From positions 1 to 64,000 of the forward strand of contig NZ_PBSH01000010.1 of the NCBI RefSeq assembly GCF_002726155.1: DNA of 64,000 bases, in the 5' to 3' direction. Below are positions 41,418-50,142 of this stretch, piece by piece. A program made the position numbers and the translations under genes. Every line of letters begins with the position of its first letter. Positions within the stretch are counted from its first letter, which is position 1. The notes under the pieces are model-generated. The model ran no database searches and was not told where the DNA came from. It saw only the letters and a list, made by a program, of their open reading frames with translations. The stretch is from Alcanivorax sp. Its GTDB lineage: Bacteria > Pseudomonadota > Gammaproteobacteria > Pseudomonadales > Alcanivoracaceae.

Positions 41418-42386
41418 ATGACTATTCCCTTCAAGGCGCTCACCAGAGCGTTGAGCCTTATGCTGTTCCTGTTAAGCCTATCAATGAGTATGCCCGCCCA
41501 GGCAGGCTGGTTTGACTGGCTATTCAAGGATACCTACACCGAAACCCGTTATCCCATTGTTCTCAGTCATGGTTTATTCGGTTTCGACGATATCGTCGGC
41601 TACAACTACTGGTACCGGATCCCGGAAGAACTGCGTCGTAGCGGTGCCGAAGTCTATGTGACCCAGGTTGCTGCCGCCAACAGCACCGAAGTGCGCGGCG
41701 AACAGCTGGCCCGGCAGGTCGAGGATATTCTCGCCGCCACTGGCGCGCAGAAAGTGAACCTGATCGGGCACAGCCATGGCGGCCCAACGGTACGTTATGT
41801 GGCCTCCGTTTACCCACAGTATGTCGCCTCTGCCACCTCTGTAGCCGGGCCGCACACCGGTGCACGCATGGCCGATGTCCTGCTGGGCGTACAGGAAAAC
41901 CTGCCGCTCACCGCCGAACTTCTCGGTGACATCGTCAACGCGGCGGTCGGCTTTCTCGACCTGATTTCCGGCGGCGGATACGACCAGGACTCCCTGGCGG
42001 CGCTGTATTCCCTTTCCACAAAGGGCAGCAGCGAATTCAACAGCCTCTACCCGGAAGGGCTACCCCAACAGGCCTGCGGCGAAGCCCCGGAACAAGGCAG
42101 CAACGGTGTCAGCTACTACTCCTGGTCCGGCGCCAAACCGCTGACCAACGTGCTGGACATCAGCGACGCCGGCATGGGCCTGCTTGCCCTGCTCTATCTG
42201 GGCGAAAAAAATGACGGTCTGGTTTCCAGCTGCTCCAGCCATCTGGGGCTGGTGATCCGTGACGATTACCGCATGAACCATCTTGATGAAGTCAATCAGG
42301 TGGCCGGCCTGGTCAGTCCCTTTGAAACCAATCCGGCCAGTGTCTTTCGTCAGCACGCCAACCGTTTGAAAAACCGGGGGCTGTAA
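41418..42386 (+). CDS. lip: Secreted triacylglycerol lipase (family I.1/I.2)
   Basis: A 322-residue lipase with a signal peptide (LMLFLLSLSMSMPAQA). The oxyanion segment is PIVLSHGLFGFDD, the nucleophile elbow GHSHG (Ser119), the Asp in KNDGLVSSCSS and the catalytic His in MNHLDEVNQ. Cys residues (QQACGEA ... SSCSS) could form the family disulfide. It hydrolyses long-chain triglycerides outside the cell and needs the foldase at 39401 to fold. ATG 41418 has CAGGTAAAAC upstream. Confidence 0.95.
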   Translation: MTIPFKALTRALSLMLFLLSLSMSMPAQAGWFDWLFKDTYTETRYPIVLSHGLFGFDDIVGYNYWYRIPEELRRSGAEVYVTQVAAANSTEVRGEQLARQVEDILAATGAQKVNLIGHSHGGPTVRYVASVYPQYVASATSVAGPHTGARMADVLLGVQENLPLTAELLGDIVNAAVGFLDLISGGGYDQDSLAALYSLSTKGSSEFNSLYPEGLPQQACGEAPEQGSNGVSYYSWSGAKPLTNVLDISDAGMGLLALLYLGEKNDGLVSSCSSHLGLVIRDDYRMNHLDEVNQVAGLVSPFETNPASVFRQHANRLKNRGL

Positions 42387-42416
42387 TTCCCCACACACGC
42401 TAATCGGGAGAGCCCG

Positions 42417-42441
42417 GGGCGCCATCTGGCGCCCTATTTTA
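42417..42441 (+). terminator. Terminator of the lipase gene
   Basis: GGGCGCC-ATCT-GGCGCCC stem followed by TATTTTAT, 31 bp after the lipase stop. Confidence 0.8.
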
Positions 42442-42625
42442 TGCCGCTGCGCGGCTGCACTGGAGTTCACGCGACAGGCTACCGTCCAGAGCCGGTTCCG
42501 GTGGAAAATGATCGCTTTGCCCACTCAACAGGCGGGCGATATTTTCTTTTTCAGACTCATGAAACCCATTTTTCACTTGCAGGTCCTATACTCGCCTCCG
42601 CACGCCTCACCCATGAATGCAGCTA

Positions 42626-42656
42626 TTGACCTCAAGTCAGGTTGAGGCTTTAGGCT
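42626..42656 (+). promoter_or_regulatory. SoxR-type promoter of the MFS exporter
   Basis: TTGACC (-35), a 19-bp spacer and TAGGCT (-10), with the palindrome CCTCAAGTCAGGTTGAGG (42630-42647) filling the spacer. The long 19-bp spacer is diagnostic of MerR-family activation, and the arms match the SoxR box (CCTCAAGTT..CTTGAGG). The exporter starts 79 bp downstream. No soxR gene is in the window. Confidence 0.78.
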
Positions 42657-42734
42657 GCTGTTTCGTTTCACGCATCACCGTGTCGAAAACCCGGCAGCAG
42701 GAACGACCAGATAGAGCCCCTGTTACGAGGAAAG

Positions 42735-44309
42735 ATGATGTCTACCGTTTCCCAACCCGCTACCCGCCGCGAGTGGCTGGGGCTTGCTGTTTTGATGCTG
42801 CCCACCGTACTACTGGCACTGGATATGACCGTGCTACATCTGGCCGCCCCTCATCTCAGCGCTGACTTGCAACCCACCAGCGCGGAGCTGCTGTGGATAC
42901 TGGATATCTACGGCTTCATGATCGCCGGGTTTCTGGTGACCATGGGCACGCTGGGCGACCGGATTGGCCGGCGGCGCCTGCTGCTGACCGGTGCCACCGC
43001 CTTTGGTATTGCTTCTGCCATGGCGGCCTTTGCTACCAGCGCAGAAATGCTGATTGCCACCCGCGCCCTGCTCGGCATTGCCGGGGCCACGCTGATGCCC
43101 TCCACCCTGTCGCTGCTGCGCAACATGTTCCAGGTCGAGCGCGAACGCACCCTGGCCATCACTGTCTGGATGACCGGCTTTATCGTGGGCAGCGCCATCG
43201 GCCCGTTGGTCGGTGGCGCGTTGCTGGAATTTTTCTGGTGGGGTTCGGTGTTCCTGCTCGGTGTGCCAGTGATGGTGTTGCTGCTGATTTGTGGTCCCCT
43301 GCTGTTGCCAGAATTCCGGGATGAAGAGGCCGGCGCCCAGGACTGGACCAGCGCCCTGTTATCCGTGGCCATGGTGCTGGCTGTGATTTACGGCCTCAAG
43401 GACATGGCGCGCAACGGCATCTCCGCAATGCCGCTGATCACCATCGCCGCAGGATTACTCATCGGGGTGATTTTCGTGCGCCGTCAGCGGCGCCTGACAG
43501 ACCCCATGTTTGATCTGGCGTTGTTTGCCAATCGCACCTTCAGCACCTCTGTTGCCGCCATGCTGCTAACCATTCTGGCGCTGTCCGGTGCCTGGTTGAT
43601 GGTCTTTCAGTACCTGCAAGGGGTGCTGGATCTGTCACCGCTGGAGTCCGGGCTGGTGATGCTGCCGCCTGCCGTGCTGCAAACCGCCGCCTCATTACTG
43701 GTACCAAGGCTGGCGAGCCGACTGCCCCATTGGAAGCTGGTCAGTGCAGGACTGGTGATGGCATCGATCGGCCTGCTGTTAATGCTACCGGTGCAAAACC
43801 CGTCGCATATTCCCCTGCTGATTGCAGGCATGACCATCATGGGCATTGGCGTCATGCCAATGATGATTCTCGGCACCGATATGGTGGTCAGTGCCGCTCC
43901 GGCCCGCAAGGCCGGAGCGGCCTCTGCTACATCAGAAACCGCTACCGAACTGGGCATGGCGCTGGGTATCGCCGTGATTGGCAGTATTGGCGCAGCGCTG
44001 TACCGCAGCCACATGCTGACAGCCATGCCCAGGGGGTTAAGCGACACGCTCGCCCTGGCGGCAGGCGACACCCTGGGCGGCGCGATCGGTGCCGCCGCCC
44101 AGCTACCTGACGACATCGCTCAACCGCTCATGGCAGCGGCCAAAGCCGGCTTCAATCTGGCCTTGCATGCCAATGCCGCCATCGGTGCCGTGATACTGGC
44201 GCTGACAGCGGTGGGGGTCGTGGTCATGCTACGGCGCACACCGAATGATGATAACGACAGCGCCCAGCAGGCGGCACCAGCTGTGGTTATTTCACCCGAT
44301 CAAGAATAA
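42735..44309 (+). CDS. MFS drug exporter, DHA2 (14-helix) family
   Basis: A 524-residue transporter with about 14 hydrophobic segments. DHA2 features include LDMTVLHLAAPHLSADLQ (motif D1-like, Asp in TM1), GTLGDRIGRRRLLLTGA (motif A) and LMPSTLSLLRNMF. It is related to SmvA/QacA exporters of quaternary ammonium compounds and redox dyes. The SoxR-type promoter suggests induction by redox-cycling compounds, as for several SoxR-controlled exporters in Pseudomonas. ATG 42735 and 42738 are both possible. Confidence 0.9.
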   Translation: MMSTVSQPATRREWLGLAVLMLPTVLLALDMTVLHLAAPHLSADLQPTSAELLWILDIYGFMIAGFLVTMGTLGDRIGRRRLLLTGATAFGIASAMAAFATSAEMLIATRALLGIAGATLMPSTLSLLRNMFQVERERTLAITVWMTGFIVGSAIGPLVGGALLEFFWWGSVFLLGVPVMVLLLICGPLLLPEFRDEEAGAQDWTSALLSVAMVLAVIYGLKDMARNGISAMPLITIAAGLLIGVIFVRRQRRLTDPMFDLALFANRTFSTSVAAMLLTILALSGAWLMVFQYLQGVLDLSPLESGLVMLPPAVLQTAASLLVPRLASRLPHWKLVSAGLVMASIGLLLMLPVQNPSHIPLLIAGMTIMGIGVMPMMILGTDMVVSAAPARKAGAASATSETATELGMALGIAVIGSIGAALYRSHMLTAMPRGLSDTLALAAGDTLGGAIGAAAQLPDDIAQPLMAAAKAGFNLALHANAAIGAVILALTAVGVVVMLRRTPNDDNDSAQQAAPAVVISPDQE

Positions 44310-44694
44310 TGCGGGTTTCGCCGTCATCCGACGCCTGCCCGAATGCCGCCACCAAGGTGGGGCCTTCAGCCAGACGTACCCGCTGGCGCACCCGGTGACG
44401 CCTTTGCGAGCCAGGTCGGTAGGCAATATCCAGCACAAACCCCGCGTCACCCCGGCGCTCGATATCAATGCGATAATTGTCATCGACCGCCTGCCAGCGC
44501 CGCCGCTGCGCGTCTGGCCCCACGCTGCCATATAGCCGTATGACCCAATCCCGGCCACCATCGCGTGCCACCTCCGTCACCCGCAGACCATTGTCAGGCA
44601 CGCCCACCCGATCGAGCAAAAACACATGAAAGGCACTGGCGATCGCCACCATACACACCACCGCACTGAGCCAGAGCCGCCACCCCATTCGCAT
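44287..44694 (-). CDS. Small membrane-anchored protein of unknown function
   Basis: 135 residues from ATG 44694; a TTG-started frame to 44763 is less likely. A single N-terminal membrane helix (WLSAVVCMVAIASAFHVFLL) is followed by a basic, Arg-rich periplasmic domain. No family recognised. It overlaps the 3' end of the MFS gene by 23 bp on the opposite strand. Confidence 0.6.
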   Translation of the reverse strand: MRMGWRLWLSAVVCMVAIASAFHVFLLDRVGVPDNGLRVTEVARDGGRDWVIRLYGSVGPDAQRRRWQAVDDNYRIDIERRGDAGFVLDIAYRPGSQRRHRVRQRVRLAEGPTLVAAFGQASDDGETRIILDRVK

Positions 44695-44852
44695 CGCTGT
44701 TTCAACCCTCACCGTTACTGCCTGACTGTCGCTGACGCACCGTTTATCCCGCCATTGTTTCAATTACGTATCTGACTGTCACAGTGTAATTGTAATTCAG
44801 CAGCAACAGGCGTTTAGTAGAAGGCAGGACCATGGATAAAGGTGATATAACA

Positions 44853-45701
44853 ATGAAAATGCACATCATGCCCGTCCGCCGCAACCTGAAATTCCATGTG
44901 CCGGACGACACCGTTCTGAACTGGCACGACAAGGGCCCCGGTATTTCCCAGTTCTTCAATACCCTCTCGTTGTTTTTTCCGGAGGGAGAGCGTTTCTTCA
45001 TCAACAGCGTGCGCAAATACCGCGACCAAATCGATGACCCGGAATTACAGGAAGCCGTGCGCAATTTCATCGGCCAGGAAGCCATGCACGGCCGCGAGCA
45101 CGAGGACTACAACCAGAAGATGGTCGCCGCCGGTTTACCGGTGGATAAACAGGAGGCCATCGTTACCCGGCTGCTAAGCCTGATTGCCCGTTTCCTGCCC
45201 AATGCCATGCAACTTTCCGCCACCGTGGCGCTGGAGCATCTCACGGCCATTCTGGCCGATGTTCTGCTGCGTGAGCCGGAGCTGATTGATGGCTCGGACC
45301 CGCAATACCAAAAGCTCTGGCATTGGCATGCACTGGAAGAAACGGAACACAAGGCAGTGGCCTTCGATGTCTTTATCAGCGCCTTCGGCAGAGGCGTCAA
45401 ATCCTGGCTGCTGCGCGCTGGCGGGCTGGTATTGGCCACGGTGATTTTCTTCTCGCTGTTTTATCCGTTCTACGTGATCAACATGTACAAGACCGGCAAG
45501 CTGTTCAGCCTGAAAGACTGGTGGACGTCATTCAGATTCCAGTGGCTCAAGCCCGGCGGGTTACGGCGGGTGATCATTCCCTGGCTGGACTGGTTCAAAC
45601 CCGGCTTCCACCCCTGGGATCACGACAACCGCGAGTTTCTGGCAGAAATGGACAGCCTGATTGGCGATGTGGATGGCTACGACAAGGGCACAGCCGCATG
45701 A
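44853..45701 (+). CDS. Metal-dependent hydrolase-like protein, PF10118
   Basis: 282 residues from ATG 44853, preceded by AAGGTG with good spacing; ATG 44832 gives 289. The helical core resembles the PF10118 family, with metal-ligand candidates FIGQEAMHGREHEDYN and WHALEETEHKAVAFDV, an ExxxH...ExxH pattern like ferritin-like/di-metal helices. A hydrophobic segment GGLVLATVIFFSLFYPFYV lies near residues 193-211. The family is common in hydrocarbon-degrading gammaproteobacteria; its reaction is not established. Confidence 0.82.
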   Translation: MKMHIMPVRRNLKFHVPDDTVLNWHDKGPGISQFFNTLSLFFPEGERFFINSVRKYRDQIDDPELQEAVRNFIGQEAMHGREHEDYNQKMVAAGLPVDKQEAIVTRLLSLIARFLPNAMQLSATVALEHLTAILADVLLREPELIDGSDPQYQKLWHWHALEETEHKAVAFDVFISAFGRGVKSWLLRAGGLVLATVIFFSLFYPFYVINMYKTGKLFSLKDWWTSFRFQWLKPGGLRRVIIPWLDWFKPGFHPWDHDNREFLAEMDSLIGDVDGYDKGTAA

Positions 45702-45737
45702 CCGCCTGACGGATAACGCCTACTCAAGCACGCGACG

Positions 45738-45780
45738 AACCACAAAAAAGCCCCGCAGTTGCGGGGCTTTTCTGTGGTTC
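45738..45780. terminator. Long bidirectional terminator
   Basis: Inner stem AAAAGCCCCGC / GCGGGGCTTTT, extended outward by GAACCACA / TGTGGTTC. It serves the PF10118 gene and the convergent cysH gene. Confidence 0.95.
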
Positions 45781-45799
45781 GTCATTGTGATGGGCATCA

Positions 45800-46510
45800 C
45801 TACATGTGGATGCCGCACTCGGTTTTCTTGTTGCCTTTCCAGCGCCCTTCACGGCCTTCGCCCTTGAAGGTGCAGTGGCTGCAGCCAATAGAGTCAAACC
45901 CTTGCTCCACCAGCGGGTGAAACGGCAAGTCGTGCTCCTTGATATAGGCGTCACGCTGTTCCTTGGTGACATCAATCATCGGATTGAACTTGATCATGCC
46001 CCGACGTTCTTCGAACACTTCCAGGCCGGCACGGTGTTCGGTCTGCCACCCCATCAGGCTGGAAATCCACAGATCGTAGTCTTCCTTGGCTTCTTCCAGC
46101 GGATTGACCTTGTTCACCTGGCAGCACAGGTCTGGATCGGTTTCCCACATACGGTTTTCCTGGGACACCTGGTGATGATCCGGGTCCGGGGTCACATCGA
46201 CTACCTGCAGACCAAACTTATCGACCAGATAATCCCGGTACTTCAGGGTATCCGCAAAGTGGTAACCGGTATCGATAAAATGCACCGGCTGCTCAGGACG
46301 GATGGTCGAGATAATGTGCAGGAAATACGCAGAAGTCGCCGCAAAAGACGAGGTCACCATGATGCGATCCGGCGGAAAATCCTCGTAGACACGACGAATG
46401 CGCTCCGCAAAACTCAGCGGGCGATAGACACGGTTCAGCTCCTCCAGCGTCTCTTTAGACAGGCCGGCAGTATTGTCACCAAAACGTGTAATCAGCTGTG
46501 CACTACCCAT
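45800..46510 (-). CDS. cysH: Phosphoadenylyl/adenylyl-sulfate reductase
   Basis: A 236-residue enzyme of assimilatory sulfate reduction, reducing (P)APS to sulfite. The PP-loop-like segment MVTSSFAATSAYFLHII, the Cys pairs DLCCQVNK and IGCSHC, and the C-terminal catalytic KTECGIHM are all present. The CC...CxxC set marks the [4Fe-4S] form, which commonly prefers APS. The upstream region to 46667 is AT-rich with promoter-like TATA elements and holds no gene. Confidence 0.94.
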   Translation of the reverse strand: MGSAQLITRFGDNTAGLSKETLEELNRVYRPLSFAERIRRVYEDFPPDRIMVTSSFAATSAYFLHIISTIRPEQPVHFIDTGYHFADTLKYRDYLVDKFGLQVVDVTPDPDHHQVSQENRMWETDPDLCCQVNKVNPLEEAKEDYDLWISSLMGWQTEHRAGLEVFEERRGMIKFNPMIDVTKEQRDAYIKEHDLPFHPLVEQGFDSIGCSHCTFKGEGREGRWKGNKKTECGIHM

Positions 46511-46667
46511 GATCTACAGCACCTCAAACGGGAATGTCGAGGTGCCATGATAGGAACTCAAGGAAGAATATAAAGGAATATATAGTGATACTTTTATAAC
46601 AAAACGGGATATGGACGACATAGCACGACGCCAGGTCGCTGCCATCGCCCCACCCCGTCGTACGCTA

Positions 46668-47195
46668 TCAGAACGCGTAATTAACACCCAAGCCAATCAG
46701 CTCCTGCTTGCCGAAATCGTTGTCGACCAGACGCAGATATTCCACATTCAGCGTGGAGTGCTGACCCACGCCCAAGTCGAAGCCGCCCCCGTAGGAGCTA
46801 CCGTCATCACGTTGGGTGGTGCCGTTGATATCATTCTCCACATACCCGTAGCCGCCAATCAGATACGGCTGGAGCGGACCTTCCAGCGGCGGGGTCAACC
46901 GCGCATAGGCGCCATAGAAAAAGTCGTTTTCCACATCGATATTGCGGTAGGAATCATCACCTAGCCCGGCCCCCAGGCGCAGTTCCGCACTGACCAGCTC
47001 GTGCAACACCATGCCGCCACGCAACGTCAGCGCAGTGAGTTCCGCGTCGCTGACCGCACCACGGTCAATTTTCATCAGGTTGACCTGGGCACCCGCATAC
47101 ATTTCCGCCTGCACGGCTACCGCACCGGCCAACAAGCCAATCGATACTGCACCACGCGCAATATGGCGGGCAGACAAAGGGAATGAACTCGGCAT
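46668..47195 (-). CDS. Outer-membrane beta-barrel protein, YfaZ-like
   Basis: 175 residues from ATG 47195, with GAGGAGAG upstream. A signal peptide (GAVSIGLLAGAVAVQA) is followed by strands such as MYAGAQVNLMKID, LSAELRLGAG-like repeats and PYLIGGYGYVEND, ending in GLGVNYAF with the C-terminal Phe. It is predicted to be a small barrel of unknown function, and resembles the one at 38809 in type but not closely in sequence. Confidence 0.82.
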   Translation of the reverse strand: MPSSFPLSARHIARGAVSIGLLAGAVAVQAEMYAGAQVNLMKIDRGAVSDAELTALTLRGGMVLHELVSAELRLGAGLGDDSYRNIDVENDFFYGAYARLTPPLEGPLQPYLIGGYGYVENDINGTTQRDDGSSYGGGFDLGVGQHSTLNVEYLRLVDNDFGKQELIGLGVNYAF

Positions 47196-47487
47196 CCTGC
47201 TCTCCTCATTATGATTGTTATAGGCCGCCGCGTTCCAGCAGCCGACACCTGACTTCATTGAAACGATTTACGACCTGAATTGAAAGCACTGTCTGGTCGA
47301 CGAGCCCTGCCTGTTCCACAGCGCATACGCGAACTGCTTCACTGTGAATCACGATTTAACATTTCAGGCCGAACTTACACGCTGACGACGGTCGGAGTTC
47401 CCAGTGCCGCCGTATTTTGGCTTCGGCCACTTTTCGGTAACACCGTAATCCCCGGCAATTTCGGGGCGATTGACAAGGAGATGAAGC

Positions 47488-47904
47488 ATGAGCAAACGGA
47501 TGATGGCGCTCGGCGCCCTGATGATTTCCGCGACATTCACTGGCACGGTAGCCGCGCAGCAACCTGGCGCTTCCGCGTCTCAAACCCCACAGGCTCAGCA
47601 GCAGCAACAGATGCAGCAACAGCAAATGCAGCAGTTGCCCAAGGCGTCTGAGTTCAGTGACAAACAGCTCGATGCGTTTGCCGATGCGCAGAAGGACATG
47701 TCCGGCATCCAGCAGAAATATTCCAAGGAACTGCAGGCGAAAAAAGACAAGCCTGAGGAAGCCATGAAAGTGCAGAAAGAAGCACAGGAAAAAATGGTGG
47801 AAGCCGTTAAGGACAGTGGCCTGGAATTGAGCACCTATAACCAGATTGCCCAACTGGCCCAGTACGATGCGGACTTCCGCACGCGCATTCAGGAAAAAAT
47901 GTAA
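47488..47904 (+). CDS. DUF4168 periplasmic protein
   Basis: A 138-residue secreted protein with a signal peptide (MMALGALMISATFTGTVAAQ). A Gln-rich low-complexity linker (34-49) is followed by a DUF4168 helical domain (ASEFSDKQLDAFADAQKDM ... YNQIAQLAQYDADFRTRIQ). Function unknown. It has its own terminator. Confidence 0.85.
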   Translation: MSKRMMALGALMISATFTGTVAAQQPGASASQTPQAQQQQQMQQQQMQQLPKASEFSDKQLDAFADAQKDMSGIQQKYSKELQAKKDKPEEAMKVQKEAQEKMVEAVKDSGLELSTYNQIAQLAQYDADFRTRIQEKM

Positions 47905-47926
47905 TCCTGAGCGCAGCAAAACGAAC

Positions 47927-47955
47927 AACGCCGGCATTCGCCGGCGTTGTTGTTT
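47927..47955 (+). terminator. Terminator of the DUF4168 gene
   Basis: AACGCCGGC-ATTC-GCCGGCGTT stem followed by GTTGTTTCT. Confidence 0.85.
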
Positions 47956-47984
47956 CTATAAGGTACTGATACCTCAAGCGCACA

Positions 47985-49937
47985 TCAGAAGTTGGTTACC
48001 ACCCCCAGCCAGTAACGCCGGCCATCTTCCACGTAGCCATATTCATCGTAGAAGATTTCCTTGTCGGCCAGGTTATAAATACCTGTGTTGAGTTTGGTTT
48101 GCGGTGTCAGCTGGAAACCAATACCGGCATCGACCAGCGTATTGGACGGCGCAATGATAGCGCTGCTGGACGGCCCTGTGGTCGGCTGGCTTTCCTTACC
48201 ACGATAGCGCACGGTCGCCCAGGGCGAGACGGTATCTGTCGCTTGCCAATCCACGTTCAGGCTGGCCAGGTGTTCCGGCAACTGAGTCAGCGGCTCGCCT
48301 TTGTATTCCCCGGATTTCTGTTCGGAATCGGTATAGGTATAACTCAGGTTGATGGACACCACCCGCGCCAACGTGGTGGACAGCGCCGCTTCCACCCCCT
48401 GGGTTTCCGCTTCATCCACATTCACCCGGTAGGTAGGATCGGAACCAAACTGATTCGGACCGTCCGGGCAGATACTGATGGGGCAGGTAATCCGGGTAAT
48501 CTTGTCCTTGAAGTCATTATGGAACACGGTCACGTTGGCCATCAGTGCACGGCCAGCGTTGAAGTACAGGCCCAGTTCCTGGTTAACCGAGGTTTCCGGT
48601 TCCAGGTCCGGGTTACCATAGATGTTCCCACCACGGCTCACCTGCCCCCAATCCGGCGTCAGTTCACGCAGCGACGGAGAGCGGAAGCCAGTGGAAACAC
48701 CACCCTTCACGGTCCATCGCGGGCTGAATCCCCACACACCATACAAGCGCGGACTAACATGGGTGCCGAAATTCTCATCATCATCCATGCGGGCCCCTGC
48801 AGTGACCGAGAAGGTATCGGTCAGCATCCACTCGTCTTCCGCAAACAGGGCGTACTTTGATGACTCAATGTTAGTACGATCGGAAATCCGGTTGGAGGTT
48901 TTGTCGTCCAGCTTCTCTTCCGTGAAATCGGCGCCTACCGTCACCATGTGATTACCCATCGGCATCACCAGCGCCGTCTTGGCATTGGTATTGGTGATGG
49001 TCATTTCGCGGCTTTCATTTTCCGCCTCTTCACGCTGCACATAGGTATCGGAGGTACCAATGGCCCAGTGGCCAGTGTGAGTCAGCGCGAACGATTCACG
49101 GTTATGATCATTAAAGCTGTCGGTACAGCCACCGCGACAACCGGTGGACGCAGCACTGCGCCCCATCAGCCCCTGGCGGCTGTCCTGGGTACGGGTCGCT
49201 TCCACAGAAAAATCATGATTATCGGTGGGAGTCAGGCTTAATTTCGCGGTCAGGTTGCGCAGGTCTTTTTGCTCATAACCGTCCACAAACAGGTCTTCTT
49301 CACGATTATAAAAACCGCCATACACCTGCAGGCCGAGCAGGTCTTCTTTCAGCGGTCCACTCAGGCTGAAGTTCCCCTGCTGGCTGTCGCCGGAGCGCGA
49401 ATCATCCTGGATGATGGCGTCCAGCTGTACGGAACCGCCCCACTCTTTCTCAACCTTACGGGTAATAATGTTGACCACGCCGCCCATGGCGTCGGAGCCA
49501 TACAGAGTCGACATGGGGCCACGAACCACTTCGATGCGCTCAATGCTCTGCAGCGGCGGCAGCCAGCTCTGCTCGAACCCGGCACTACCGTTAGGACGAC
49601 TTTCCCGGGTGGACACCGGCTTACCATCGACCATGATCAGGGTGTAGGAGGATGGCATGCCGCGAATCACGATATCGGTACCGCGATCCCCGGAACCACC
49701 ACCGGTGACAATCACGCCCGGGACATCACGCAAGGCGTCCGTGGTGTCCTGGTAGAAGCGCTCTTCGATCTGCTGTCGGTCAATGACACTGATCGATGCC
49801 GGCGCATCTTCCACCTGCTGAACATACCCCCCTGCCGTCACGGACACTTGCCCCAGCTCGTGCACCTCATCCTCTGCCCAGGCGGCGCCACTGGCAGCGG
49901 CCAGAGCCAGCGCCAAAGTCCCCAAACGCATTCCCAT
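47985..49937 (-). CDS. TonB-dependent outer-membrane receptor (catecholate siderophore type, PfeA/PirA/CirA-like)
   Basis: About 650 residues from ATG 49937, with GAGGAG upstream. A signal peptide is followed by a plug domain with the TonB-box-like start ELGQVSVTAGG, DAPASISVIDRQQIEERF and VEVVRGPMSTLYGSDAMGG. A 22-strand barrel ends in LGVVTNF. Extracellular loop Cys (STGCRGGCTD; ITCPISICPDG) are present. It imports a ferric siderophore using TonB energy. It lies directly downstream of the two-component genes on the same strand, as in pfeRS-pfeA and pirRS-pirA loci. Confidence 0.92.
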   Translation of the reverse strand: MGMRLGTLALALAAASGAAWAEDEVHELGQVSVTAGGYVQQVEDAPASISVIDRQQIEERFYQDTTDALRDVPGVIVTGGGSGDRGTDIVIRGMPSSYTLIMVDGKPVSTRESRPNGSAGFEQSWLPPLQSIERIEVVRGPMSTLYGSDAMGGVVNIITRKVEKEWGGSVQLDAIIQDDSRSGDSQQGNFSLSGPLKEDLLGLQVYGGFYNREEDLFVDGYEQKDLRNLTAKLSLTPTDNHDFSVEATRTQDSRQGLMGRSAASTGCRGGCTDSFNDHNRESFALTHTGHWAIGTSDTYVQREEAENESREMTITNTNAKTALVMPMGNHMVTVGADFTEEKLDDKTSNRISDRTNIESSKYALFAEDEWMLTDTFSVTAGARMDDDENFGTHVSPRLYGVWGFSPRWTVKGGVSTGFRSPSLRELTPDWGQVSRGGNIYGNPDLEPETSVNQELGLYFNAGRALMANVTVFHNDFKDKITRITCPISICPDGPNQFGSDPTYRVNVDEAETQGVEAALSTTLARVVSINLSYTYTDSEQKSGEYKGEPLTQLPEHLASLNVDWQATDTVSPWATVRYRGKESQPTTGPSSSAIIAPSNTLVDAGIGFQLTPQTKLNTGIYNLADKEIFYDEYGYVEDGRRYWLGVVTNF

Positions 49938-50098
49938 GGTTTTACTCCTCAAAGATCAGAAACAACATCAAACCGGAGTGAAAACCGCCCCCTTCAGCAC
50001 ACGACCTTGCAGACGAGTGTCAAAGAATCGATACAGTTCCCCCGGAAAACCGGCCATGGAAGGCCGCAGGAAGTAGCAGTGAACCTACTTCACGAAAC

Positions 50099-50121
50099 GA
50101 AATGATATTGATTCTTATTTG
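50099..50121 (-). promoter_or_regulatory. Possible Fur box upstream of the TonB receptor
   Basis: AATGATATTGATTCTTATTT, a moderate match to the Fur consensus (GATAATGATAATCATTATC type), about 165 bp before the receptor start and just outside the kinase stop. Confidence 0.5.
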
Positions 50122-50142
50122 TAACGAAAGGAGATTTACAAT

